A stretch of DNA of 64,000 bases from Runella defluvii (GTDB lineage Bacteria; Bacteroidota; Bacteroidia; Cytophagales; Spirosomataceae), in contig NZ_JACIBY010000017.1 of assembly GCF_014195535.1 (NCBI RefSeq), positions 1 to 64,000 of the forward strand. Reading direction: 5' to 3'. A program made the position numbers and the translations under genes. Shown in pieces: positions 1 to 8,300 of the stretch. The notes under the pieces are model-generated. The model had not been told where the DNA came from, made no database searches, and worked only from the letters and a program-made list of their open reading frames with translations. The first letter of the stretch is position 1. Each line of letters opens with the position of its first letter.

Positions 1-99
1 TACTAACAAACGGGCATCCCCAAAAAAATGTGTCTTCTTGCGCATTTACAATATTAAAAATAAATTACGTACACTTATGGGGTTAAGGTAGGTTGTGAG

Positions 100-154
100 A
101 AACCCTCAACACAAATGAAAAACCCTCAACACAAGTGAGAAACCCTCAGCACCT
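100..154. repeat. 20-nt tandem repeat, intergenic
   Basis: Three near-identical copies of a 20-nt unit built on AAACCCTCAACACAA follow one another with an exact 20-base period (starts near 100, 120 and 140). The core AAACCCTCAGCAC recurs in the 2541-2660 array, so the two intergenic regions share a repeat family. No coding potential is seen in it. Confidence 0.7.
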
Positions 155-158
155 CCTA

Positions 159-284
159 TTAATCAAAAAACAGATTTGAAATAATGACCAACAGAAAGAA
201 TACCACAATCACGATAAGGTAGTAAAACAAGTCGATAAAAGGATAGTCGTGGCGATTTAATTTATCCAACCATTTATTTAGCAT
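159..284 (-). CDS. Putative 41-residue single-pass membrane protein
   Basis: A short reading frame of 41 codons with a charged N-terminus (MLNKWLDKLNRHDYPFID) followed by one strongly hydrophobic helix (about residues 17-40) and a terminal Asp. The organisation is that of a real small membrane protein rather than a random frame, but no family is recognised and no ribosome-binding site is visible. It lies between the 100-154 repeat and the divergent dehydrogenase gene at 359. Apart from this frame and the repeat, the first 358 bases show nothing I can name. Confidence 0.4.
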   Translation of the reverse strand: MLNKWLDKLNRHDYPFIDLFYYLIVIVVFFLLVIISNLFFD

Positions 285-358
285 AGCATTAATGAGTTAA
301 TTTTGGGGCGAGCAACCAGCAGGTTGTCGAGAAAGAGGATACTTAGCTCACAAATCTA

Positions 359-1294
359 ATGCAAATTTTTGTAAATACGCCCTTCAACGAAGCGCTCCGC
401 CACACCTTGCGCCAAGCGTTTCCTGCGGGGCATCAGTTGCTATTTAAAGTAGAACTCCCTGAGGATGAACACCGTGACGCGTTTCGTCGGGCCGATGTCA
501 TTTTGGGCAACCCACCTGCGGCGTGGTTTACGGAAGCCCCTGCTCAATTAAAATTTTGGCAACTCGAATCGGCGGGATTTGATGGGTACAAGCACCTACA
601 CCTTCCCAACGTGACGATTTGTAACCTTGCCGACTACTTCTCCGTGCCCTGTGCCGAAACCATCGTCGCAGGCATTCTCGCTTTCTATCGAGGGTTAGAA
701 GAGCTTACCTTGTTAAAAACCGAAAAACGCTGGGTTGGCTCGCCCATTCGCTACCGTTTGGGATTACTCACAGGCAAACGAGTGGTGATTTTAGGCGCAG
801 GGAGCATTGGCCAAACCGTCAAAAAAATGCTCTCGGGATTTGACTGTCGCCTTCAAATGGTCGCGCGCTCACACCCCGATGCCACCATTCACACTCCCGA
901 AGCACTCCTAGCCATTCTTCCCCAAATCGACCTAGTAATCAATTGCTTACCAGGAGCGGCCAAAGGCTTTTTTACGGCAGATATGATTAACGCAATGCCT
1001 CCGAATGCTGTATTTGCCAACATTGGCCGTGGTTCTACCGTCGATGAACCAGCGTTGATAAAAGCCTTACAAGAACGGCGTCTTGCGGGAGCGGTACTTG
1101 ACGTGACAGAAGTAGAGCCTTTGCCAAGTAGCCACCCGTTTTGGAGCATATCAAACGTGATTTTAACCCAGCACACGGGCGGCGGACAGGCCAACGAACA
1201 GGAAGGAAAAGTTGTTATTTTTGCCGATAATTTCCGACGCTTTACCGAAGGACAACCGCCACACAATCAAATAAACTTACAAAAAGGATACTAG
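359..1294 (+). CDS. D-2-hydroxyacid dehydrogenase family protein
   Basis: Member of the NAD(P)-dependent D-isomer 2-hydroxyacid dehydrogenase family, which reduces 2-oxoacids to D-2-hydroxyacids in the cytoplasm. The Rossmann fingerprint VVILGAGSIGQ lies near residue 142. The catalytic Arg is in NIGRGSTVDE, the Glu in DVTEVEPLP, and the His in LTQHTGGG. The length of 311 residues is normal for the family. The substrate cannot be told from sequence. It is monocistronic, followed by an inverted repeat. Confidence 0.85.
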   Translation: MQIFVNTPFNEALRHTLRQAFPAGHQLLFKVELPEDEHRDAFRRADVILGNPPAAWFTEAPAQLKFWQLESAGFDGYKHLHLPNVTICNLADYFSVPCAETIVAGILAFYRGLEELTLLKTEKRWVGSPIRYRLGLLTGKRVVILGAGSIGQTVKKMLSGFDCRLQMVARSHPDATIHTPEALLAILPQIDLVINCLPGAAKGFFTADMINAMPPNAVFANIGRGSTVDEPALIKALQERRLAGAVLDVTEVEPLPSSHPFWSISNVILTQHTGGGQANEQEGKVVIFADNFRRFTEGQPPHNQINLQKGY

Positions 1295-1310
1295 GGAGTG
1301 TCGAATGCAA

Positions 1311-1350
1311 AGTGCAGAGTGTTGAATGTTGTCACTCGACACTCTGCACT
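1311..1350. repeat. 15-bp inverted repeat, terminator-like
   Basis: Arms 1311-1325 and 1336-1350 pair over 15 positions (one G-T wobble) around a 10-nt loop. It lies between the dehydrogenase stop and holA. A second partial copy of the arm (TCGACATTCTGCC) follows directly. There is no clear T-tract, so it could be a terminator or a REP-like mobile repeat. Confidence 0.55.
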
Positions 1351-1396
1351 CTCCCCTCGACATTCTGCCATCGACATTTTATAACAACGACAAGAC

Positions 1397-2416
1397 ATGG
1401 TTCTTTCCCCCGAACAAGCGCTCAAAGAAATACGCCAAAAGAAAATTCAACCGCTGTATTTTATTCACGGCGACGAACCTTATTACATTGATTTACTGGC
1501 CGATGCCCTTGAAAAAGCCGTTGTTCCCGAATCAGAAAAAGGATTTAATCAGTTTGTACTTTTTGGGAAAGATGCCGATGTTGGTACGATTCTCAACTAC
1601 GCGCGTCGCTTTCCCTTTATGTCGGAGCGGCAACTGGTGTTGGTCAAAGAAGCCCAACAATCCAACGGCCTTGATACCAAAGACAAATCGGCTCTTTTGG
1701 ACGACTACGCCACTCGTCCGTTGTCATCCACGGTATTGGCTTTGTGTTTTCAGGGGAATTTTGACATGCGAAAAGCCTTGCCCAAAACTTTTGAAAAACA
1801 TGGCGTTTTAGTCCAGTGCAAAAAGATGTACGACAACAAACTTCCCGATTGGGTAGGTGAGCACGTACGAAGTTTAGGAGCAAAAATCAGCATCAAAGCG
1901 ATTCAGATGTTGGTCGAAAATATTGGGAATGACCTCAAACGCATCACCAGCGAAATCGACAAAATCTTGCTCAACCTCACCGCCAGCGAAGAAATAACGG
2001 CGGCTGTGGTGGAAAAATACGTGGGAATTAGCAAAGAATACAATGTGTTTGAATTGCAAAAAGCGCTGATTCAACGCGACGTGATTAAGTCTAACAAAAT
2101 AGCTAATTACCTCGCTGCCAACACAAAAGAAAATCCGTTACCACAGGTACTTATTATTTTGTATAACTTTTTTAGCAAAGTGCTCGTCGTTCACGGAACG
2201 CAAGACAAATCGGAAGGACACCTTGCTTCCGTGTTGGGGGTGAGTCCTTTTTTTGTGAAAGATTACCTATCGGCGGCGCGGCAGTATTCGTTGGGACACG
2301 TGGCCAAAGCCATCAAAGCCTTGCGCCAAGCCGACAATGCTTCGAAGGGGATTGAGTCAGGTTCCAAAGACGAACAAGCCATTATGCAAGAACTTGTGTT
2401 TACGATTTTGCACTAA
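1397..2416 (+). CDS. holA: DNA polymerase III subunit delta (HolA)
   Basis: Clamp-loader delta subunit, which opens the beta sliding clamp during replication. The N-terminus MVLSPEQALKEIRQKK-PLYFIHGDEPYY is typical, with the family's degenerate AAA+ fold (GDEPYYIDLLADAL) and no functional Walker A. The C-terminal collar region (QVLIILYNFFSKVLVVHG) is present. At 339 residues it is full length for the family. It stands alone between repeat-bearing intergenic stretches. Confidence 0.88.
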   Translation: MVLSPEQALKEIRQKKIQPLYFIHGDEPYYIDLLADALEKAVVPESEKGFNQFVLFGKDADVGTILNYARRFPFMSERQLVLVKEAQQSNGLDTKDKSALLDDYATRPLSSTVLALCFQGNFDMRKALPKTFEKHGVLVQCKKMYDNKLPDWVGEHVRSLGAKISIKAIQMLVENIGNDLKRITSEIDKILLNLTASEEITAAVVEKYVGISKEYNVFELQKALIQRDVIKSNKIANYLAANTKENPLPQVLIILYNFFSKVLVVHGTQDKSEGHLASVLGVSPFFVKDYLSAARQYSLGHVAKAIKALRQADNASKGIESGSKDEQAIMQELVFTILH

Positions 2417-2540
2417 ATCAGTTGTGTGGTGTACTCGCAGTGGTGTGATTGCTCGCGATAACGTGCTCGCGGTTGCTCACAACCGCGAAAAGGGTTGCTC
2501 ACAACCCAAAGAATGATAGTGGGTTGTAAGCACGATTACG

Positions 2541-2660
2541 GCGGGTTTTGAGAAACCCTCAGCACACAAAAAGCAGGTTTTGAGAAACCCTCAGCACGAA
2601 AAAGGCGGGTTGTGAGCAACCCGCTACACGAACAAGCAGGTTTTGAGAAACCTGCGGCAC
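2541..2660. repeat. Tandem array of four 32-nt hairpin repeats
   Basis: Four units start at 2541, 2573, 2605 and 2636, a 31-32 nt period. Each unit is built on GCGGGTTTTGAGAAACCC or a close variant and ends in CAGCACGAAAAA-like sequence. Each can fold into a short hairpin (for example GCGGGTT/AACCCGC). Two further GGTTGCTCACAACC palindromes lie just upstream (about 2470-2510). The array fills most of the 245-base gap after holA and abuts the DUF4230 stop codon. Confidence 0.8.
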
Positions 2661-2661
2661 G

Positions 2662-3330
2662 TCAATCTTCGTCTTTGGGCAAAAGCTTAGGTTCGGCGTT
2701 TACTTCGTCATAATTGCTAAACTCCTCTAGCCGTTTTTGATTGGCTTCGGGGAGTTGCATATTTATCTTCCAATTCATAGACGCGGCCAATTGGTACATC
2801 ATAAACTGAATTTGATTATTGGCAATGCGTGGTAAATCTCCCTCCAGTGCCTTTTCGTTCATAGCTTGTTTGGCATCCACCAACAAATTGGTATAATCTT
2901 CGTGGCTAAAGCGGTTCCAGATGCCATTTTCGATGTCATAAAACTTATAATCGGTATCAATGGAAAGTACCTCAGGTTCAGGGAAATACTCTATGACCAT
3001 TTGGTTGGTAGTTTCATCAAGACGAAAGCGCATTTTGGCAAAATCGAAACCAACCAGCACCTTAGCTTTGGCAATCACCAAGGCTTTTTTGGAATTTTTG
3101 AACAAATACAAAAACTTTTTATCGTCCTTATAATCAAATATTTCCGTAAAGTATCCTTCAGCCATGACGACTTTAAACACCTTTTCGATCCGCTCCAGCA
3201 AAATGGTGGACGATTGGGTGGACTGACCCAATTGGGCATTTTTTCGATTGGCCACGTAAAACAAGCCATACCCCACCGCCCCGCCTAAAAGTAGGGTAAT
3301 CACAAAAAACAAAAGCGTAGAAAGTCCCAT
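2662..3330 (-). CDS. DUF4230 domain-containing membrane-anchored protein
   Basis: A 222-residue protein with an N-terminal transmembrane anchor (residues about 3-26, Gly-rich) and a soluble domain matching DUF4230: KKALVIAKAKVLVGFDFAKM, FPEPEVLSIDTDYKFYDI and a helical C-terminus with RIANNQIQFMMYQLAAS. The function of the family is not established. The likely topology is a single N-terminal anchor with an extracytoplasmic domain. It is transcribed towards holA and divergently from the DoxX gene. Confidence 0.7.
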   Translation of the reverse strand: MGLSTLLFFVITLLLGGAVGYGLFYVANRKNAQLGQSTQSSTILLERIEKVFKVVMAEGYFTEIFDYKDDKKFLYLFKNSKKALVIAKAKVLVGFDFAKMRFRLDETTNQMVIEYFPEPEVLSIDTDYKFYDIENGIWNRFSHEDYTNLLVDAKQAMNEKALEGDLPRIANNQIQFMMYQLAASMNWKINMQLPEANQKRLEEFSNYDEVNAEPKLLPKDED

Positions 3331-3397
3331 AAAAAGTTGAATTTTGCGAAAGTTAAAGAAAATTTAAGTATCGTTTTTAGTCAACCAAATTTCAACC

Positions 3398-3811
3398 ATG
3401 TTAGCATTTTTTAAACCATCCTCTCAACAAACTTACACTGATTTAGGGCTGCTTGTACTCCGCATTTTTGTATTTATTATGCTCATTCCCCACGGGTACG
3501 ACAAACTACTTAGCTTCCTCGACGGCGCCAACGACTTCCCTGACCCGTTACACGTGGGGGTACGGTTCTCTCATTTTATGACCGTTTTGGGCGAAGTCTT
3601 CATTCCGTTGCTGCTCATTTTCGGGTTGTTTACGCGACTAGCAGCCGTGATCGAAATCGGACTTTTCTTGGTCATTGCTTTTGTCATTCACGGCAGCGAC
3701 CCATTTGGCGACAAAGAACACGCCCTTTTGTACTTAGTCCCTTCGTTGGCGTTGTTACTCACAGGTGCGGGGAAATATTCGTTGGACGCAGCTTTGTTTA
3801 AAAAGAAATAA
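3398..3811 (+). CDS. DoxX family membrane protein
   Basis: A 137-residue protein with four predicted hydrophobic segments and DoxX hallmarks: LLVLRIFVFIMLIPHGYDKLLSF at the first helix, GEVFIPLLLIFGLFTRLAAV, and HALLYLVPSLALLLTGAGKYSLDA at the end. DoxX-like proteins are small four-helix inner-membrane proteins linked to thiol stress or quinone chemistry in other bacteria; the role here is unknown. It converges on folP with a gap of six bases. Confidence 0.75.
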   Translation: MLAFFKPSSQQTYTDLGLLVLRIFVFIMLIPHGYDKLLSFLDGANDFPDPLHVGVRFSHFMTVLGEVFIPLLLIFGLFTRLAAVIEIGLFLVIAFVIHGSDPFGDKEHALLYLVPSLALLLTGAGKYSLDAALFKKK

Positions 3812-3817
3812 CCCACG

Positions 3818-4654
3818 TCAATTCTTTGAAAGAAGCAATCGAACTAACTTAACTACTTCGATGGCTTCTTTCACGTCATGAACGCGGAGGATATTTGCGC
3901 CGTTCAGAATGGCTACCGTATTGAGGGCAGTGGTGCCATTGAGCGATTGGTCAGGCGTGATGTCGAGTTTTCGCCAAATCATTGATTTCCTAGACACACC
4001 CACCAACAACGGCACTTCCAACGCCTCAAACGCCCGCAGTTCCCGCAGCAAGACGTAGTTTTGATCTGCATTTTTGGCAAACCCAAAACCCATATCCGCC
4101 ACAATGTCTTTCACGCCCAACTGACGAAGTTGGTAAATTTTAGTTTGCAATTCCCGAAGTACATCCGTCACCAAATCGTCGTATTGGTTGAGTTCTTTCA
4201 TCGTTTGAGGTGTGCCACGACTGTGCATAAGAATATACGGTACGTTCAGCTCGGCGACGGCTTCAAACATCAATGGGTCGAGGTTTCCACCCGCAATGTC
4301 GTTGATAATATGCGCGCCTGCTTCAATGGACTTTCGCGCCACCGACGCCCGAAAGGTATCTATGGATATAATGGCCTCAGGGAAACGCTTACGCAGCATT
4401 TCGACCACGGGCAGCACGCGGTTAAGCTCTTCTTCTTCACTGACGGCATCGGCTCCTGGGCGGGTTGAGTGCCCACCAATGTCGAGCATCGAAGCCCCTT
4501 CCGAAAGCATTTTATCGGCTTTTTTATAGGCATCTTCTATTTGCAACACCCGACTCCCTGAGAAAAAGGAATCTGGGGTAACGTTGAGAATCCCCATCAC
4601 CTGCGGAGTTGACAAGTCGAGCAACTTTCCAGCGATATTCAGCGTTTTTTTCAT
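3818..4654 (-). CDS. folP: Dihydropteroate synthase
   Basis: Condenses 6-hydroxymethyl-dihydropterin pyrophosphate with p-aminobenzoate in folate synthesis. Both family signatures are visible: MGILNVTPDSFFSG near the N-terminus and DIGGHSTRPGADAVSEEEE about 35 residues later; later motifs are ISIDTFRA, HIINDIAGG and GVSRKSMI. I prefer the start at 4654 (MKKTLNIAGK, 278 aa); an in-frame Met five codons upstream (4669) is possible. It is divergent from the DUF1599 gene. Confidence 0.92.
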   Translation of the reverse strand: MKKTLNIAGKLLDLSTPQVMGILNVTPDSFFSGSRVLQIEDAYKKADKMLSEGASMLDIGGHSTRPGADAVSEEEELNRVLPVVEMLRKRFPEAIISIDTFRASVARKSIEAGAHIINDIAGGNLDPLMFEAVAELNVPYILMHSRGTPQTMKELNQYDDLVTDVLRELQTKIYQLRQLGVKDIVADMGFGFAKNADQNYVLLRELRAFEALEVPLLVGVSRKSMIWRKLDITPDQSLNGTTALNTVAILNGANILRVHDVKEAIEVVKLVRLLLSKN

Positions 4655-4698
4655 AATTTCGCGGCGCACACTGTGCCTTATTAACTGTTAATTGTTTT

Positions 4699-5241
4699 AT
4701 GCAACAAACTGAGCGCGAATATCGGAGTGTTATCACTCGCTGCAAAGACATTTTTACCAAAAAGAACCAAGATTACGGCCCCTCGTGGCGAATTCTGCGT
4801 CTTCCTTCCATTACGGATCAAATTTTTATCAAAGCCCAACGCATCCGCACCCTTCAAGAAAACGGTTTTTCTAAAGTGGATGAAGGCGAAGTACCTGAAT
4901 TTATCGGTATCATCAACTACTGTGTGATGGCCCTGATTCAGATACAATTAGGTGACAACAAAGGAATGGATTTTACGGCCGCGCAGCTCACCGAATTGTA
5001 CGATACCCAAATGAACGAAGTACATGAATTGTTGTTCAACAAGAACCATGACTACGGCGAAGCATGGCGTGACATGCGGGTCAGTAGCATGACTGATATT
5101 ATTTTGATGAAGCTATTTCGCATCAAACAAATTGAAGATAACGAAGGAAAAACGATTATTTCGGAAGGTGTAAAGTCTGGTTATCAAGACATTATCAACT
5201 ATTCGGTTTTTTGTCTTATTAAACTTGGACAAGCACATTAA
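4699..5241 (+). CDS. DUF1599 domain-containing protein with internal duplication
   Basis: A 180-residue protein of the DUF1599 family, common in Bacteroidota and of unknown function. Two homologous halves are visible: KNQDYGPSWRILRLPSITDQ (about residues 17-36) and KNHDYGEAWRDMRVSSMTD (about 114-132), each followed by a helix with RI-R/K-Q-L/E. The K-N-x-D-Y-G motif repeats suggest a duplicated nucleotide or metal-binding helix-rich unit, which is inference. Its position next to folP is common in this phylum. Confidence 0.75.
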   Translation: MQQTEREYRSVITRCKDIFTKKNQDYGPSWRILRLPSITDQIFIKAQRIRTLQENGFSKVDEGEVPEFIGIINYCVMALIQIQLGDNKGMDFTAAQLTELYDTQMNEVHELLFNKNHDYGEAWRDMRVSSMTDIILMKLFRIKQIEDNEGKTIISEGVKSGYQDIINYSVFCLIKLGQAH

Positions 5242-5352
5242 CCTTTCATTAACAGTTACTTTTGGCTTAATTTTTGAAATTTGTAGTCAATACTGAATAG
5301 CAAACTTCCATTTTTTAGTACAAAGCAACCCAAACGAATCTAACGATAACGA

Positions 5353-6441
5353 ATGAAAATTTTAGCCCACATTGTCCGCTTTTTAGTTGGAGGAATCTTT
5401 ATTTTTTCGGGTCTAGTTAAACTCAACGACCCCGTTGGTACTCAAATCAAGCTGGAAGAATACTTCGAGGTATTTGCCACTGACATGTCATTCATGCACG
5501 ATTTTTGGATGGCCTTGGTTCCGCTTGCGCTTTATTTGTCGGTGCTGATGTGCGCTGCCGAAGTTATCCTTGGCGTAGCACTTCTTGCCTCTTGGCGTTT
5601 GAAGCAAGTCAATTGGATACTGCTTGCGCTCATCGTTTTCTTTACTTTCTTAACGTTCTATTCGGCTTATTTTAACAAAGTGACCGACTGCGGTTGCTTC
5701 GGTGATTTCTTAAAACTCAAGCCTTGGACTTCCTTTACCAAAGACATTGTCTTATTGGTTTTGATTATATTCCTTATCTGGCAAAGCAAGGTATTCCGCA
5801 GCCTTCCTACAGGTTCGTTGGTGGCCTTTTCGGCTATTTTCTCCATTGCTTTGGCCATTTATGCCATTCGTTACCTCCCTCCTGTTGACTTTTTGCCTTA
5901 TAAAATTGGCAACAACATCCCTCAATTAATGCAACCTTCGGAACCTCTCCGTTATAAATACATCATGGAGAAAGATGGCAAAACCGAAGAGTTTGAGAAA
6001 TTCCCGACTGACACCACGTATAAGTACAAAGAAATGGTGCTTATCAACGAAAGCGCCAAACCTAAGATTACCGACTACAAGGTTTGGAACAACGAAGGTG
6101 ATTTTACGCAAGAAACGTTCACGGGTAAAAAGCTCATTATCATCATCAAAAACGGCCCCGACTTGAACGTAGCAAGTTTGGCAGAAATCCGTTCGTTGAT
6201 TAATTCTTTGAAAGGTACGGGGGTTGAATCCTTGATTTTAACTTCAAATAGCGACGCCGAAATTCAAGAGATTCGGAAAGCTTACGCCCTTGATATCCCT
6301 TATTACTCGGCCGATGGTACCGTTTTAAAAACCATTTCGCGTTCAAATCCAGGTATTTGGCTTATGAATAATGGTACCGTCAAAGGCAAATGGCACTACA
6401 ATACCACGCCTGAGAAAGAGGAAGTGTTGGGCAAATTATAA
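5353..6441 (+). CDS. BT_3928-type protein: DoxX/MauE-like membrane domain plus thioredoxin-like domain
   Basis: 362 residues. The N-terminal ~180 residues hold four to five membrane helices with a DoxX/MauE-like pattern (VGGIFIFSGLVKLNDPVGTQIKLEEYFEVF) and a DCGCFGD loop between helices. The C-terminal ~150 residues look like a periplasmic thioredoxin-fold domain without an obvious CxxC (IIIIKNGPDLNVASLAEIRSL). MauE-like proteins act with thiol-disulphide partners; the DCGCFG cysteines may be redox active. It lies directly before the shikimate kinase gene. Confidence 0.72.
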   Translation: MKILAHIVRFLVGGIFIFSGLVKLNDPVGTQIKLEEYFEVFATDMSFMHDFWMALVPLALYLSVLMCAAEVILGVALLASWRLKQVNWILLALIVFFTFLTFYSAYFNKVTDCGCFGDFLKLKPWTSFTKDIVLLVLIIFLIWQSKVFRSLPTGSLVAFSAIFSIALAIYAIRYLPPVDFLPYKIGNNIPQLMQPSEPLRYKYIMEKDGKTEEFEKFPTDTTYKYKEMVLINESAKPKITDYKVWNNEGDFTQETFTGKKLIIIIKNGPDLNVASLAEIRSLINSLKGTGVESLILTSNSDAEIQEIRKAYALDIPYYSADGTVLKTISRSNPGIWLMNNGTVKGKWHYNTTPEKEEVLGKL

Positions 6442-6452
6442 TGGTAGTCTCT

Positions 6453-6507
6453 AACTTCCGCTCAACTTCCCGAAAGTTTTGAACTTTCGGGAAGTTGAGC
6501 GGAAGTT
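6453..6507. terminator. Perfect 26-bp inverted repeat (terminator-like)
   Basis: Arms 6453-6478 and 6482-6507 are perfectly complementary over 26 bp with a 3-nt loop. It sits in the 80-base gap between the BT_3928-type gene and aroK. No U-tract follows, so a bidirectional terminator, a mobile REP-like hairpin or an RNase processing site are all possible. Confidence 0.6.
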
Positions 6508-6521
6508 CCGAAATCTGATAA

Positions 6522-7031
6522 ATGAAAAATATTTTTTTAATAGGCCTCCCCTCTTCGGGCAAAACGACGCTCGGCAAGCAACTTGCCCGCCACGTGCGTT
6601 ATCGTTTTGTGGATACGGATGTACTCATTGTCAAGGAAGAAGGAATGCCTATTCCCGATATTTTTGCCCAAAAAGGCGAAGCCTATTTTCGAGAAGCCGA
6701 AGCCCGCATTTTGCGCGCGATTCGGCCCGATTCCAAATTAGTGATTGCAACAGGCGGTGGAATGCCCTGTTTTCATGACAACATGGACTACATCAAAGCC
6801 AACGGCCTCAGTGTATTTTTGGATGTAAGCCCCGAACAAATCGTCGAACGGATTTTACGCCACTCGACCGACGACCGTCCGTTGTACCAGAAAAACGATG
6901 GTCAGTTGCTCAACAACCTACGTGAAAAATACGAATCACGCCTTGGTTTTTATTCACAGGCCGATTTTACCCTTCATGGCGATAATATTCACATTAGACA
7001 ACTCCTTGACACGATTCAGCAGTATATATGA
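6522..7031 (+). CDS. aroK: Shikimate kinase
   Basis: Phosphorylates shikimate at the 3-hydroxyl in the chorismate pathway. Walker A is GLPSSGKTTLGKQLA (residues 8-22), the shikimate-binding segment is FVDTDVLIVKEEGMPIPDIF with GEAYFREAE, and the ATGGGMPC motif follows. The length of 169 residues is standard. Its stop overlaps the next start (ATGA), so it is co-transcribed with the membrane protein genes downstream. Confidence 0.92.
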   Translation: MKNIFLIGLPSSGKTTLGKQLARHVRYRFVDTDVLIVKEEGMPIPDIFAQKGEAYFREAEARILRAIRPDSKLVIATGGGMPCFHDNMDYIKANGLSVFLDVSPEQIVERILRHSTDDRPLYQKNDGQLLNNLREKYESRLGFYSQADFTLHGDNIHIRQLLDTIQQYI

Positions 7032-8299
7032 TGTCAACTCTCACGGTATTTTATGTCAAATTAGTACTCGTCGTAGTATCCTCAGTCGTTATTTGGTTAG
7101 GAGCTAAAAACGACACTTTTTGGCAAAAAATCCAACAAAAACGCCAAGAGAATCGGGCCATTCTGATTGGTATTTTGGCTTTTCGTCTTCTTCCGTTTGT
7201 CATCATTTACGTATTTCTTGACCAATCGCCGCGTGGCGATGTGCCTTTTTTTTGGGGAAAAGCCACCCAAGCTTATCAGTGGAAGCTGGTTTACCGCGAT
7301 TTTATTTCGTTTCACGCGCCCGTTTTTGCCTACATCATCACCTTGCCTCTTTTCCTTTGGTATAGTTCCAAAGCCATCGTGCTGTTAATGGTACTTATCG
7401 AAGCGCTCATCATTTGGCTAACTTACCTTGCCTACCAACGCCGCTCTCAGCCCGATGCCTTGAAGTCCACCTTGCTTTATATGTTGCTTTCAGGGCCGAT
7501 GATTATGGTACTGCTGGGCGGCCAAGAAGATATTTGGATGTGGGGAGTTGCCGCGTGGATGATGTTGTCCTACTTGCGGAGTCACAACGACGGCTTCGGG
7601 CTAGGCGTGCGCTTTTCGACGGGACTGATTGTCATCAAAGCTACGTTTGTTTTTTGGTTTTTCCCTCTGTGGTTTTTGCTCAAAAAACGTTGGGGTTTTC
7701 TTCTCGGCATGATTGCCGTAGGCGTCCCATCCTTGGCGGTTCTCTATGCCGTTATGCAGCTTGATTTTTTGATGCCCGTACAAATGGGCACCACCAACTT
7801 GCTCACTCCCAATCTATTCACCATCTCCCGGCCGTGGCTAACGTATCTATTTGGAAGCCTCCCTACCCTCACCGTTTTTAGCTGGGCAGGCATGGTCATT
7901 ACGCTATCGGTATCGGTATTGGCGGTATATCGTTTTAGAAACCTTGCCCTCGAAGATACCCTGCCCCTCGCCTATTTGGCAACTTACTTGGCCATGAGTA
8001 TTTTTCAACCTACATCGGTGGGATACTACGCTTTTGCGTACTTACTTCCGTTGATGATGGAGCTGGTGGACTGGAAGAAACAACGCGATGTTGTCGTTTT
8101 GCTATTTTTAAACTTGTTGCTTGTGGTACAACCCTTTATTTTTACCCACATCAATAGTCCAACTTACGACGACTTAACGGTCTTTTCTCAACCACTTTTT
8201 ATCCTCGAATACACCCTTCAAGTGCTCAATGTTGCTTGTTTTGGTTGGTATTTGTGGCAAGTGTATCGTAAAAACGTATCGTCTCCCCAACTCGCCTAA
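7028..8299 (+). CDS. Multi-pass membrane protein, glycosyltransferase (GT87-like)
   Basis: 423 residues with about 10-11 hydrophobic segments. The pattern LVYRDFISFHAPVF after the first helices and LLGGQEDIWMWG in the middle resembles GT-C-fold polyprenyl-phosphate mannosyltransferases (GT87 type), in which the first large periplasmic loop carries acidic catalytic residues. It overlaps aroK by 4 nt and is followed by a paralogue, so the two probably arose by tandem duplication. Donor and acceptor are unknown. Confidence 0.6.
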   Translation: MMSTLTVFYVKLVLVVVSSVVIWLGAKNDTFWQKIQQKRQENRAILIGILAFRLLPFVIIYVFLDQSPRGDVPFFWGKATQAYQWKLVYRDFISFHAPVFAYIITLPLFLWYSSKAIVLLMVLIEALIIWLTYLAYQRRSQPDALKSTLLYMLLSGPMIMVLLGGQEDIWMWGVAAWMMLSYLRSHNDGFGLGVRFSTGLIVIKATFVFWFFPLWFLLKKRWGFLLGMIAVGVPSLAVLYAVMQLDFLMPVQMGTTNLLTPNLFTISRPWLTYLFGSLPTLTVFSWAGMVITLSVSVLAVYRFRNLALEDTLPLAYLATYLAMSIFQPTSVGYYAFAYLLPLMMELVDWKKQRDVVVLLFLNLLLVVQPFIFTHINSPTYDDLTVFSQPLFILEYTLQVLNVACFGWYLWQVYRKNVSSPQLA

Positions 8300-8300
8300 C

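Noticed and set aside
1326-1811. Open frame of 161 codons overlapping the start of holA
   Set aside because: It lies in another frame of holA, starts in an inverted repeat and has an unlikely composition rich in Lys, Pro and Trp.
2541-2660. Possible CRISPR array because of the 32-nt period
   Set aside because: The whole period is repeat without unique spacers, only four degenerate units exist and no cas gene is near.
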